Origin: Novibacillus thermophilus
GTDB taxonomy: Bacteria; Bacillota; Bacilli; Thermoactinomycetales; Novibacillaceae
Length of the DNA stretch: 64,000 nucleotides
NCBI RefSeq assembly: GCF_002005165.1
Contig: NZ_CP019699.1
Span: forward strand, 1,860,001-1,924,000
Direction of reading: 5' to 3'
Shown here: piece after piece, positions 17,975 to 27,018 of the stretch
Numbering within the stretch: the stretch's first letter is position 1
How the letters are laid out: every line of letters starts with the position of its first letter
Program-made: the position numbers and the translations under genes
The notes under the pieces: model-generated
Databases searched by the model: none
What the model was told of the DNA's origin: nothing
Seen by the model: only the letters and a program-made list of their open reading frames with translations

Positions 17975-20584
17975 TCACAAGTTTTCTTCCCTCAGGGCGT
18001 CGCCGATATTTTCTTTTTTCAGCCTGGAGCTGGCGTGAAGCATGGTGATGAAAACAATGACGAACACGCCGATAATACAGATAATCATTTCCTTCCAGGG
18101 GATGGCAAAGGCAAAATCAAATGCATGATTCACCGAACGATACATCAAGACATTGACCAAGATACCGAGCGGGAGACCGTAGAGCAATGCTTTCAGTCCG
18201 TAAAAGATGCTTTCGTAGTTGATCATCTTGTTGAAGCCGGCCGGGGTTAATCCGACGGATTTCAACATGGCAAATTCCCTGCGGCGTAAAGCGACGTTAG
18301 TGCTGATCGTGTTAAAAATATTTGTCACGCCGATCAGTGTGATCAATGCCACAAAACCGTACAGGAAAATGGAGATCATCGTTTTGGTATTTTTGATCTC
18401 ATTTACGAATTCCTCGATGTCAAACATCATCAGGTGTCCGCCCGAATGTAATCTGGCGTCGATCGCTTTAACGTGTTCTTTAAATTGTTGCCGGTCGACA
18501 TCTTCTTGCAGCCCGGCGAACATTCGTATATGTTGTGCCGTTTCTTGAGACGGCGCGCTCAATTGGGCGCACAGATCGTCAAACACAGTTTCCGAGACGA
18601 TGACGTTGACAGACTCCAAAAATTGAGCATATTGAACACCAAACGGAAGCTGTTCTGTCACTGCGCCAATTTCCAGCGTATATTCAAAAGGCGTTTCGTT
18701 CCCTTGAGCGGCTGGATCCGTCAGCGTCACCTTTTCCCCCGCTTTCATATTTAATGGTGTGTAGTCGGCAGTTCCTGGAATCACATTGCGATTGATTAAG
18801 ATTCCTCTAATCTGTTCCGAATTGGTGTAATCAGCAACCTCAAGTCCCAGCTCGCGGGCGTAGGCGGCAAATTCCTCTTCACCGACGGCAATGAGGGAAA
18901 AACCAAGCCGATAACCGCCATCCGCTGTCCGCAAAACTTCCCCTTCCTCTTTGTCCAGATAGCCCCGCAAATAATCCCCAAGCTGTTTCCGCTCGAGTTC
19001 TACGGCTTCACTAAATATGTTGCGCACAAGAGAGTAACGTTCTACTTCATCCAGCCTGGCCACCTGGTTGTAAAATTCGACAGCCTCTTCCGTCGACACG
19101 TCCTGTTTTTCGATTTCAAAATCATGGGCCACATCCTGATAGTAGATGTCACTGCTTATAAAACCGTAGGTCATGAACGAGGAAAAAGAAATATACAGGA
19201 CAATGCTGATCAACAGGGAAAACAGGGTGGCTCGGTATCGTCTTTTGTTTCGCTTTAAGTTTTTGAGGGCCAATTCCCCTTCTATACCAAACAGCAGCCG
19301 GGTCAGTCGGGAGGTTTTTAATGTTTTTTGTTTCACGTGGATGTCTTGTGTCTGTCTGATGGCTTCAATGGGTGATACTTTTGCGGCGCGTCTGGCCGGA
19401 AGGTAGACGGACAAGAAGATGGTCAGGGCGATAAACAAGACGGATACGGCTATCGTTTCGTACGAGATGATCAATCTTAAGCTGGCCCCGGTATTGAAAA
19501 CCGAACCTCGCATCAATTGATTAACCACTTTCAAGGTAATGCCAATGCCCGCCACACCCGCTGACACTCCGATGGGAATGGCAATCAGACCGAGCAGAAA
19601 TCCTTCCCAGAAAACCATCTTACGGATCTGTTTTTTGGTGGCGCCCACACTGGCCAGCATGCCGAACTGTTTTTTGCGCTCATTGACCGAGATGGCGAAG
19701 GCATTATAGATCACGGTCACAGAACCGGTGACAACGAGGAGAAGAATGATCAGACCGACGGATCTCATCGCCTTGAGGGTGCCCTCGTTTTGGGTAATGC
19801 CCATCCATTTTAACAGTTCATTGTTATAACTGATCTCTTCCGCTTCCGCCACCTCAGCCAGTTCCGGAGCCTGATCGAATATACGTTCAGGGTCCACGGC
19901 AACGATGGAAATATTGACTTTGTCTTCCGCCGAGAGTCGGCTTTCATCCAGATAGGCGATGGCCGTGTAACCCGGTGCATCATATGCTTCGAAGCGGGGT
20001 CGGGTGATGATGCCGGTCACGGTATACGTCTCGGTGGTGAATGTCTCCAGTTCCTCCGTTTCCGAGAGTGGCTCTTGTTGGGTTAAGAACTCTCCTTGAT
20101 CGACCCGTTCACCAATATCGACAGAGAATGACTCGCCGATCTTGTATTCCATCCCGGTATCATACAAAACGCCTTCCGAGATGACGATTTCACCTTCCCG
20201 CTCCGGGAAACGCCCTTCCTTCAAGGTCACGGGCAGATGTTCGAAGCTTTCCGCGTCGTAACTTTTGATCATCCAGTAAGGTTTGGCGACACTTTCGGAA
20301 CTTTCCAGCCGTGCAAAACCCAAATCTTTGCTCAGCATGGCTGTCTGGGTATAGGCATGATCTTGAATGTATTTGCTGTTCTCGTAGGGTACTCCGTAAA
20401 AAGAAGCATGGTGACTGCCGTCTGTCATTTTGGCCGATTGGATAAACAAATCTTGAAAACTGGCCACTAGGGTGGCCACCCCGGTCACCATTGCTGCCGA
20501 AAGGATAATCCCGATGATCGTAACGATCGTCCGTTTCCGGTTCAGCTTTAAATTTTGCCCGGTCAGCTTTCTTAACACATTCAC
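17975..20584 (-). CDS. FtsX-type ABC transporter permease
   Basis: The 869-residue protein begins with the FtsX/MacB-like RKLTGQNLKLNRKRTIVTIIGI helix, followed by a large extracellular domain, three helices around residue 270-400 (INERKKQFGMLASVGATKKQIRKM), a middle helix, a second extracellular domain, and three C-terminal helices with RRREFAMLKSVGLTPAGFNKM. Two FtsX repeats in one chain give about eight helices. It overlaps the ATPase gene by four bases. Such systems usually export or remove antimicrobial peptides or lipoproteins; with its two-component system it fits a peptide-stress module, but the substrate is unknown. Confidence 0.92.
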   Translation of the reverse strand: MNVLRKLTGQNLKLNRKRTIVTIIGIILSAAMVTGVATLVASFQDLFIQSAKMTDGSHHASFYGVPYENSKYIQDHAYTQTAMLSKDLGFARLESSESVAKPYWMIKSYDAESFEHLPVTLKEGRFPEREGEIVISEGVLYDTGMEYKIGESFSVDIGERVDQGEFLTQQEPLSETEELETFTTETYTVTGIITRPRFEAYDAPGYTAIAYLDESRLSAEDKVNISIVAVDPERIFDQAPELAEVAEAEEISYNNELLKWMGITQNEGTLKAMRSVGLIILLLVVTGSVTVIYNAFAISVNERKKQFGMLASVGATKKQIRKMVFWEGFLLGLIAIPIGVSAGVAGIGITLKVVNQLMRGSVFNTGASLRLIISYETIAVSVLFIALTIFLSVYLPARRAAKVSPIEAIRQTQDIHVKQKTLKTSRLTRLLFGIEGELALKNLKRNKRRYRATLFSLLISIVLYISFSSFMTYGFISSDIYYQDVAHDFEIEKQDVSTEEAVEFYNQVARLDEVERYSLVRNIFSEAVELERKQLGDYLRGYLDKEEGEVLRTADGGYRLGFSLIAVGEEEFAAYARELGLEVADYTNSEQIRGILINRNVIPGTADYTPLNMKAGEKVTLTDPAAQGNETPFEYTLEIGAVTEQLPFGVQYAQFLESVNVIVSETVFDDLCAQLSAPSQETAQHIRMFAGLQEDVDRQQFKEHVKAIDARLHSGGHLMMFDIEEFVNEIKNTKTMISIFLYGFVALITLIGVTNIFNTISTNVALRRREFAMLKSVGLTPAGFNKMINYESIFYGLKALLYGLPLGILVNVLMYRSVNHAFDFAFAIPWKEMIICIIGVFVIVFITMLHASSRLKKENIGDALREENL

Positions 20585-21267
20585 GAGCGGATCACCTCAT
20601 CCTTGATGATCTTTCCGTCTTCCATGGTGATCATCCGGTCAGCTTGCAAGGCGATGTTCTGGTCGTGGGTGATCACAATCAGCGTTTGCTGGTACAATTT
20701 ATTGGATAATTTCAGCAGGTCCATAATGTCCTTTGAGTTTTTGCTGTCCAGATTGCCGGTGGGCTCATCAGCCAAGACCAGGGCGGGTTGATTGATCAGC
20801 GCCCGGCCGATGGAAACGCGTTGCTGCTGTCCGCCGGACAGTTCATTGGGCAAATGATTCATGCGCTCTGCCAGGCCCAACGTCTCTATTAATTCGCGCA
20901 GTCTTTGTTGATCCACCCGGCGGTGATCCAGCAGTAAGGGCAGTGTCAAATTTTCTTCAACATTTAAGATGGGGATCAGATTGTAAAACTGGTAAATCAA
21001 GCCGATTTGCCGGCGTCTGAAAATGGCCAGCTGGGTTTCATTGAGCGAATAGACGTCGGTCTCTTCAATAAACACTTTGCCTCTGGTCGGCCGGTCCACG
21101 CCCCCCAGAATGTGCAAAAGCGTCGACTTCCCTGAACCGGACGGACCGACAATGGCCACAAACTCTCCTTTTTTAACCGAAAAAGTGACCTGGTCCACGG
21201 CGGTCACCTGCGTCTCGTCTTTCCCGTAAATTTTTGTCAGATCTTCTACTTTCAATATGTCCATCAT
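20581..21267 (-). CDS. ABC transporter ATP-binding protein (MacB/LolD type)
   Basis: The 228-residue ATPase has Walker A GPSGSGKST, a Q-loop in YQFYNLIP, signature LSGGQQQRVSIGRAL, Walker B LVLADEPTGNLD and the H-loop THDQ. Size and motifs match the MacB/LolD/BceA group that pairs with FtsX-type permeases. It is followed directly by its permease and preceded, after about 110 bases, by the histidine kinase gene. Confidence 0.95.
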   Translation of the reverse strand: MMDILKVEDLTKIYGKDETQVTAVDQVTFSVKKGEFVAIVGPSGSGKSTLLHILGGVDRPTRGKVFIEETDVYSLNETQLAIFRRRQIGLIYQFYNLIPILNVEENLTLPLLLDHRRVDQQRLRELIETLGLAERMNHLPNELSGGQQQRVSIGRALINQPALVLADEPTGNLDSKNSKDIMDLLKLSNKLYQQTLIVITHDQNIALQADRMITMEDGKIIKDEVIRS

Positions 21268-21382
21268 TCAAAACTCCTTTAAGCGTCTTTACCAGTTAGC
21301 TTAACGGTCCGAAATGACACTGCGGTGACATGGCAGGTGACAATTTTGTCATCTTTCTCTTGTGATCTTGAAGATGGATGAT

Positions 21383-22627
21383 TTAAATATGCTGTTTGTA
21401 AAAAGTGAGCGTAAATTCGGTGCCTTCTCCCGATTCACTTTTGACGGTAATGTCTCCTCCCTGTTGTTTGACGATTTCATAGGCCATGGCCAATCCGATG
21501 CCGACACTTTCTTCACTTGCATTTTTCCCCCGGTAAAAACGGTTGAAAATATAGGGCAGATCCTTTTGATGGATCCCCTGACCGTTATCGGCTGTCGTTA
21601 TTTTGGTGAAAATTGGATTGTCTTCATATTCAATGCGGATGATGCCTTGCTCTGGGGTATGCTCAATATGGTTTTTCAATATATTGATCAGTGCTTCGGC
21701 CATCCAGTCTATATCGCCTGTCAACATGACCGATTCATCCCCCGCAATACGGATGCGGTGCTGTTTAATGTCCACGGGGATGCTTAAAGACTGTACGGCC
21801 CGGTCGATGAGTGCCTGCACATGGAACTTTTCCTTTTTCAAGGTGACGGTACCGGTCTCTAAGCGGGACAGTTTTAACAAAGAGGTGGTCAGCCATTCCA
21901 TCCGCTTCAGCTGGGCCTTCATGCGTTCCAGAAATTCCGCCTTGACCTCTTCGGAGGGTTGATCTGCCAACAGGTCTCTTATAACGATCAATGAAGTTAA
22001 AGGGGTTTTCAACTGATGGGAAATGTCGGCCAGGGAGTCAGCCAGATGGATTTTATCCTGTTTAAGGTTTTCGGTCTGTTCTTTCAACATCGTCGTCATT
22101 TTATACAGTTCATTTTTTAATATACTCAGTTCCCCTTCAGTGTTGTCCCGGATGTCCAGGGTGTTTTCCCCGGCCTCAAGCCGGCTCAAATAATTGTTGA
22201 TGTCGCCGATTTCTTTGTTTTGGCGGTGTACAAAAAGAAAAAAGATCCCCGTAAGGACCACAAAAATGAGGACAGCCAGAGACACGAAAAGCGCCGTCTG
22301 CAGTTGAAAGCTCGTCTCTAGGCGATCCGGAACAAAGATCAGGTCTGGGCCGCTCAAGCCGTATTGGGATAATACAGCCTCTCCTTTGGCTATCGTTGTC
22401 TCGTCAGCCTGTTTCACCTGGCGAATGATATGCTGTTCGGCGTGGGGATATTCGTCGATCACCGCCCCGATCAATGCCGCCTGTTGGGCGGTGATCGATT
22501 CTTGCAGAACTTGCCTGCTGAACGAGGAAAATCCGAGGGCCAAAGTCCCTGAAAGGACGAAGAGGATGGCCAGCACGACCAATCGTCTGCCCCATTGCGG
22601 GTGTTTAGTCCGTCTCAAATCCGACAC
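21383..22627 (-). CDS. Sensor histidine kinase
   Basis: The 414-residue kinase has two membrane helices (about 16-38 and 113-135) around a small extracellular loop of about 75 residues, a HAMP-like linker, the phosphorylated histidine in ISHQLKTPLTSL, an N-box NILKNHIEHT, and the ATP-binding DNGQGI, FNRFYRG and GIGLAMA motifs. The extracellular loop sets it apart from BceS-type kinases, which lack one. It overlaps the response regulator gene by 23 bases and probably controls the downstream ABC genes. Confidence 0.94.
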   Translation of the reverse strand: MSDLRRTKHPQWGRRLVVLAILFVLSGTLALGFSSFSRQVLQESITAQQAALIGAVIDEYPHAEQHIIRQVKQADETTIAKGEAVLSQYGLSGPDLIFVPDRLETSFQLQTALFVSLAVLIFVVLTGIFFLFVHRQNKEIGDINNYLSRLEAGENTLDIRDNTEGELSILKNELYKMTTMLKEQTENLKQDKIHLADSLADISHQLKTPLTSLIVIRDLLADQPSEEVKAEFLERMKAQLKRMEWLTTSLLKLSRLETGTVTLKKEKFHVQALIDRAVQSLSIPVDIKQHRIRIAGDESVMLTGDIDWMAEALINILKNHIEHTPEQGIIRIEYEDNPIFTKITTADNGQGIHQKDLPYIFNRFYRGKNASEESVGIGLAMAYEIVKQQGGDITVKSESGEGTEFTLTFYKQHI

Positions 22628-23300
22628 CTGCCTTGTAGCCCAGCCCCCGTACCGTTTGAATCAACTTGGGCCGATGCGGATCATCTTCAATTTTTTCACG
22701 CAGACGCTTGATGTAGACCGTGAGCGTATTGTCATTGACAAAGTCTCCGGCGACATCCCAAATATGTTCCAAGATTTGTTTTCGGGACAGTACTTGTCCC
22801 GCATGGTTGGCCAGAGTTAATAACAAACGGTACTCCAGAGCGGTGAGTATAATCTCCTTTCTTTGTTTGAACACCCGGGCTTGGGCAGTATCGATGAGCA
22901 CCTCTCCCAGGCGGATTTCCGTTTTTTGGGGCGGCTGTTGTTCGTAGCGGCGCAACACACTTTTAATCCGGGAGATCAGTTCCCGCACTCTGAAGGGCTT
23001 GGTCACATAATCATCGGCACCGATGTCCAAGCCCATGACGACGTTCACCTCTTCATCCCGAACCGTTAAAAAAATGACCGGCGTATCTCCCTGTTCCCTG
23101 ATCGTACGGCACAGGTCAAAACCGTTTCCATCGGGAAGAGACACATCGAGTAAAACGAGATTAAATTCGGACGTTTGAAGGATTTTCTCAGCAGAGGACT
23201 TGTCGTGGGCAACCTCTGTTTGGAATCCTTCCTGCTTTAAGGAATATTCAATCCCTAAAGCGATTGTTTTATCATCTTCAACGATTAAAATTTTGCTCAT
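22605..23300 (-). CDS. OmpR-family response regulator
   Basis: The protein from ATG 23300 has 231 residues. The receiver domain shows the acidic pair EDD near the start, the phosphorylated aspartate in LVLLDVSLPDG, a threonine in FLTVRD and the lysine in YVTKPF. The C-terminal winged helix has EYRLLLTLANHAGQVLSRKQILEHIWD and IKRLREKIEDDP. ATG 23300 follows GGGGTGG; a start five codons upstream is less likely. It is first in an operon with the kinase and ABC transporter. Confidence 0.95.
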   Translation of the reverse strand: MSKILIVEDDKTIALGIEYSLKQEGFQTEVAHDKSSAEKILQTSEFNLVLLDVSLPDGNGFDLCRTIREQGDTPVIFLTVRDEEVNVVMGLDIGADDYVTKPFRVRELISRIKSVLRRYEQQPPQKTEIRLGEVLIDTAQARVFKQRKEIILTALEYRLLLTLANHAGQVLSRKQILEHIWDVAGDFVNDNTLTVYIKRLREKIEDDPHRPKLIQTVRGLGYKAGVGFETD

Positions 23301-23339
23301 GATTCCACCCCGCATCGTTTGACATACATTGAGCCCTTC

Positions 23340-23716
23340 TTACTCGTCAGCACAATCGTCGAGACTGTAACGAAACAGCGGAAAAGATTCCCTGTAAACG
23401 AACCACCCGGCCAAAAAGAGCGTCCAACGTGGCAAAATCTTGATAGGCGCGCATTGGATCGTCAGATGAGAACACGGAAACGGCGCTTGTCAGGCTGAGA
23501 CGCTTGGTCTGGATAGCGGCAGCTGCCAGGACGATAGCAGGTGCGGAACTGGTGTAATCCGCCCGGTGATGCTCCGACGCCGTACACATCCGGGCCGACT
23601 TCGTAGGCCAGCACAATTCTTTCAACCGCATGGCGCAAACGTTCACCATGACTGATGACCTTTCCTGTCCGCGGATCGGGTGTCGTCTCTAAAAATGTGC
23701 TGATCCCTATTTCCAT
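23340..23716 (-). pseudogene. Decayed luciferase-like (LLM) flavin monooxygenase, N-terminal remnant
   Basis: ATG 23716 opens [15 protein letters not shown] then [15 protein letters not shown] and DVYGVG, the start of a bacterial-luciferase-like oxidoreductase. The sequence continues in a second frame with [19 protein letters not shown] and [18 protein letters not shown] (to about 23416), then, after an apparent loss of some ten codons, in a third frame with [12 protein letters not shown], ending at 23340. About 110 of the usual 340 residues remain, with at least two frame changes. The gene is dead and ends just upstream of the response regulator. Confidence 0.8.
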
Positions 23717-24122
23717 ACAGGAATGTTTTGTCAAGTTTTTCGCTTGTTTCTTAAGCAGACATTGAGTTTTCCTGCTTCTTACACACAGTTTACTGATTTC
23801 CTGTCCTCGATGAAAGTAAAACCTTAAAGTCAGTGAATCCATGAGTTCCTTTTGGCTCTCCTTGGTCATGTCGATTTATGCCTATCCTGATCTGATTGAT
23901 AACAATCTTCCTGACTGGTGTCAGGATCATGCACTGTTTTCTTGGTTATCCGAATTCAAGCAGTCCAGACATTATGCAAAGTAAATGAAGCGACTTAAGG
24001 TCATTCGCCTAATTGCCTGTTTTCAGGCAAACTATTCAATGATCGCTCAATATGTTTAATCTTAAATCCCTTGCGCATATTAGAGGTACAAGTGGTTACA
24101 GTTTGAAGCGGAGGGATTCTGT
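23717..24122. other. Gap with a 38-codon open frame of unknown origin
   Basis: At 23868-23984 (+) an ATG frame encodes SIYAYPDLIDNNLPDWC through SEFKQSRHYAK. It looks protein-like, but it has no ribosome site and I do not recognise it; a gene fragment is likely. The rest is A+T rich and presumably holds the promoter of the ProP-like gene at 24123. A repeat TGCCTGTTTTCAGGCA at 24015-24030 is a small inverted repeat. Confidence 0.3.
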
Positions 24123-25586
24123 TTGGTTGATAAGAAGAAGCGATTTACGTTCAAAAAGAGATCAAAACGAAAGTTAAAGGAGGACGACATTACGGTTATA
24201 GATCTGGAAAAAGCAAAACGAGCTGTGGTGACAACAGGGATTGGCAATGCGATGGAATGGTTTGATTTTGGAATTTATTCGTATCTTGCGCCAACGATTG
24301 GTAAGGTTTTTTTTCCGGATTTAACTGGAACGATGCAGTTAGTGTATTCGTTTGCTACTTTTGCTGTCGCATTTCTAGTTCGCCCCATCGGGGGTGTGTT
24401 TTTTGGTATGTTGGGTGACCGGATCGGACGCAAAAAGGTTTTAGCCATTACGTTAATCATGATGGCACTTGCCACGTTAAGTATTGGATTGATTCCCAGT
24501 TATGCATCGATTGGGGGAACCGCAACCGTTTTATTGCTTGTTGCCCGATTGTTCCAAGGATTTTCGACAGGTGGCGAATATGCTGGCGCAATGACGTTTA
24601 TCGCGGAATCGACCCCCGACAAAAGGCGGGGAGTCATGTCGAGCGGACTAGAAGTGGGGACATTAGTTGGCTATATCGCCGCAGCCAGTCTTGTGACGCT
24701 TCTTACTTATACTTTAGGCCCCGATAACATGGTGGAGTGGGGATGGCGGATTCCGTTCATTGGAGCGGCTCCAGTTGGTTTTATCGGATTTTATTTGCGT
24801 CGTCGCTTAGGGGAAACACCGGCGTTTGAAGCTATGAAAAGTCAAGATCAGGATGTAGATGAAGCTTCTGTAACAGACATTTTGTTGTATCACAGAAAGC
24901 CGTTACTTATTGGCATGATCCTTGTGTTCTTTTATAATGTCGTCAACTACACGATCTTGTCGTACATGCCCTCGCATCTAACAGCAGTGCTCGGTTACGG
25001 GGAAACAGGAGGGCTCCTGTTAATCGTGATTGTCATGGTCATTATGATTCCCATTGTTTTGACAATGGGGTATTTTAGCGATCGTATAGGTGCGAAACGC
25101 ATTATCCAAGGCGGTTTAATCGGATTGATTTTATTTTCGATTCCGGCGTTTTTGCTTATCAAAAGCGGGAACACGTGGCTTGTGTTTTTGGGATTAATGA
25201 TTGTCGCCATTTTCTCAGCATCTTTTCAAGGAACAATGCCATCACTTTTACCGTCTATGTTTTTTACACATGTAAGAAATGGAGCATTAGCCATTACGTA
25301 TAACGTATCGGCATCCGTGTTTGGCGGTACAACACCATTCGTTGTATCTTGGTTGATAAGTGTCATGGGGGACCGGATGGTGCCCGCTTATTACATGGTG
25401 TTTGCGTCAGTCATCGGCATATTCGTCGTATCTTATTTTGTCAAAGAAATATCCGGAAAGCCACTCAGGGGATCTCCTCCGGCAGTTTCCGGTGAAGACG
25501 AAATACAAGAAGTTTTAGATGAACATGAAGATTCGTTATGGTGGCAGGAGGAGAAAGAAGAGATTGAGAAGAAAAAAGAGGATTAG
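24123..25586 (+). CDS. MFS transporter of the metabolite:H+ symporter family (ProP-like)
   Basis: This 487-residue, 12-helix carrier resembles ProP, the proton symporter for proline and glycine betaine. It shows GNAMEWFDFGIYSYLA at the first helix, the loop motif GDRIGRKKVL, LVARLFQGFSTGGEYAGA and GWRIPF. The C-terminus (EDEIQEVLDEHEDSLWWQEEKEEIEKK) is acidic and may form a short coiled coil, as in osmosensing ProP. The N-terminus adds about 35 mostly basic residues before the first helix. TTG 24123 lies eight bases after GCGGAGGG. Osmoprotectant uptake is the likely role; citrate or other acids are possible for this family. Confidence 0.85.
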   Translation: MVDKKKRFTFKKRSKRKLKEDDITVIDLEKAKRAVVTTGIGNAMEWFDFGIYSYLAPTIGKVFFPDLTGTMQLVYSFATFAVAFLVRPIGGVFFGMLGDRIGRKKVLAITLIMMALATLSIGLIPSYASIGGTATVLLLVARLFQGFSTGGEYAGAMTFIAESTPDKRRGVMSSGLEVGTLVGYIAAASLVTLLTYTLGPDNMVEWGWRIPFIGAAPVGFIGFYLRRRLGETPAFEAMKSQDQDVDEASVTDILLYHRKPLLIGMILVFFYNVVNYTILSYMPSHLTAVLGYGETGGLLLIVIVMVIMIPIVLTMGYFSDRIGAKRIIQGGLIGLILFSIPAFLLIKSGNTWLVFLGLMIVAIFSASFQGTMPSLLPSMFFTHVRNGALAITYNVSASVFGGTTPFVVSWLISVMGDRMVPAYYMVFASVIGIFVVSYFVKEISGKPLRGSPPAVSGEDEIQEVLDEHEDSLWWQEEKEEIEKKKED

Positions 25587-25605
25587 AACGTTAGAAGGAC
25601 AACAG

Positions 25606-25655
25606 AAAAGACGAACATTTTTTAATAAAAAAATGTTGCCGTTCGTCTTTTAATG
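25606..25655 (+). terminator. Terminator after the ProP-like gene
   Basis: AAAAGACGAAC (25606-25616) pairs with GTTCGTCTTTT (25641-25651), with further inner pairing of ATTTTTT with AAAAAAT. The 3' arm ends in TTTT. Confidence 0.85.
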
Positions 25656-25699
25656 TGGTAAGCTTGTGAGTGTACAAGGTCGAGCAGAACCTCACATCA

Positions 25700-25772
25700 C
25701 CTGTCATATATTCTCAGAAATAAGGTCTGAGAGTTTCTACAGGGAGACCGTAAATCTCCCAACTATGGCGGG
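25700..25772 (+). ncRNA. Purine riboswitch aptamer (guanine/hypoxanthine type)
   Basis: P1 is CCTGTCATA (25700-25708) with TATGGCGGG (25764-25772). P2 is CTCAGA with TCTGAG and loop AATAAGG. J2/3 contains GTTTCTAC. P3 is GGGAGA with TCTCCC and loop CCGTAAA. These match the conserved purine aptamer. The base at 25763, equal to position 74 of the B. subtilis xpt aptamer, is C, which selects guanine or hypoxanthine; adenine riboswitches have U there. It lies upstream of the NCS2 permease and phosphoribosyltransferase genes. Confidence 0.95.
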
Positions 25773-25778
25773 AAACAC

Positions 25779-25858
25779 AGATTGGCTGAAGCCTTAAACG
25801 TTCGGGCTTAAAGCTTTCATCTGGTCAGTCTCGCGCGCGGAGATTGGCCGGATTTTTT
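25779..25858 (+). terminator. Riboswitch expression platform: terminator with alternative antiterminator
   Basis: GGTCAGTCTC (25823-25832) pairs with GAGATTGGCC (25840-25849), followed by GGATTTTTT, giving an intrinsic terminator. AGATTGGCTG at 25779-25788, a near copy of the 3' arm, can pair instead with bases about 25822-25831 and would block the terminator. This predicts ligand-dependent premature termination, as in most guanine riboswitches. Confidence 0.85.
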
Positions 25859-25899
25859 GTTTCATCCGACGAACCCTACGACAAACGATCTAAGAGGAG

Positions 25900-26970
25900 A
25901 TGCACATGGACGTATTCAAGGACATACTGGCTGCCCTCAGTGGCGTGCTGAACGGATTGCCGCAGGGCATTTTGGCGATGTCGTTCGGATTTGCGACTGT
26001 TCCGACGGCTTTGGCCTTCATCACCGGAGTCATCGGGAATACCGCCGTCGGTTCCGTGGCGCCGATATCATTCCAGGCCGAAACGATTACACTGGCGGGC
26101 ACACTGGGAAAAAATATGCGCGAACGTCTGTCGATGGTCTTTTTCGGCGCCAGTATCATGCTGGTTATCGGGTTGTTTGGCCTTTTAGAGAAAATCATTG
26201 ACTTTATCGGACCGGTCATTACGAGCGGCATGATGGCGGGAGTGGGCATTATGCTCACGAAAGTGTCCCTTGATATGGCGAATAAAAACAAGTGGGTCGG
26301 GTACAGTTCTATCGTCGTGGCGTTTATCACGTATATGGTGACCAAAGACTTAGTGTACGCCATCGCTCTCTCTGTTTTCATCTCTAGCGGCATTGCTTTT
26401 TTCCGAAGGCGGGATGTACAGTCTGTTGCTCCTCAGGGAGAGAAGTTCGCCTTACAAAAGTTTGTCATCAACCCAATGGTCATTCGCGGGGCGCTCGCCA
26501 TGGTGACGTTGAACATCGGGGCGAACATCGCATTTGGACAAATTACAGGAGATATTGCCGGAATGGATGTCAATATTGATCACTTGACCGTCATTAGTAG
26601 TCTAGCGGACATGGCGTCGTCGATGTTCGGCGGAGCGCCGGTCGAAGCGATTATCTCCGCGACAGCGAGTGCCCCTCACCCTGTGTGGTCCGGCGTCTTG
26701 ATGATGGCGGTCATCGCGGCGATATTGCTGGCAGGGTGGCTGCCGAAAATCGGGAAATACATTCCGAGCGAATCGATCTCTGGATTTTTGATCGTGTTGG
26801 GCGCTGTCGTGACCGTTCCAGGGAATGCTGCGGACGCTTTGCTCGGTGACGAATGGTCGGGCGGAATTGTCGGCGGTGTCACTATGACCGTGACAGCATT
26901 GACAGATCCTTTTATCGGGATGGTCGCGGGCATCCTCATGAAATACGTTGTCGCACTTGTCGGTGTGTAA
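25900..26970 (+). CDS. NCS2-type nucleobase permease
   Basis: The 356-residue membrane protein has about eleven hydrophobic segments. It shows the AzgA-like LPQGILAMSFGFATVPTALAF, a TGVIGNTAVGSVAPISFQAETI segment, and a later MFGGAPVEAIISATASAPHPVWSG segment. AzgA/PbuG proteins take up hypoxanthine, guanine or adenine; at 356 residues this one is short for that group (about 430). GAGGAG precedes the ATG. The purine riboswitch upstream and the phosphoribosyltransferase downstream support a purine substrate. Confidence 0.85.
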   Translation: MHMDVFKDILAALSGVLNGLPQGILAMSFGFATVPTALAFITGVIGNTAVGSVAPISFQAETITLAGTLGKNMRERLSMVFFGASIMLVIGLFGLLEKIIDFIGPVITSGMMAGVGIMLTKVSLDMANKNKWVGYSSIVVAFITYMVTKDLVYAIALSVFISSGIAFFRRRDVQSVAPQGEKFALQKFVINPMVIRGALAMVTLNIGANIAFGQITGDIAGMDVNIDHLTVISSLADMASSMFGGAPVEAIISATASAPHPVWSGVLMMAVIAAILLAGWLPKIGKYIPSESISGFLIVLGAVVTVPGNAADALLGDEWSGGIVGGVTMTVTALTDPFIGMVAGILMKYVVALVGV

Positions 26971-27018
26971 GAGAGCAAAGGAACATGAGATCCGCAACAC
27001 GTCAAGGAGGTTTTTTTA

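Noticed and set aside
25700-25772. Adenine-type riboswitch
   Set aside because: The base equivalent to position 74 was first misplaced by one; aligned to the xpt aptamer it is C (25763), the guanine class.
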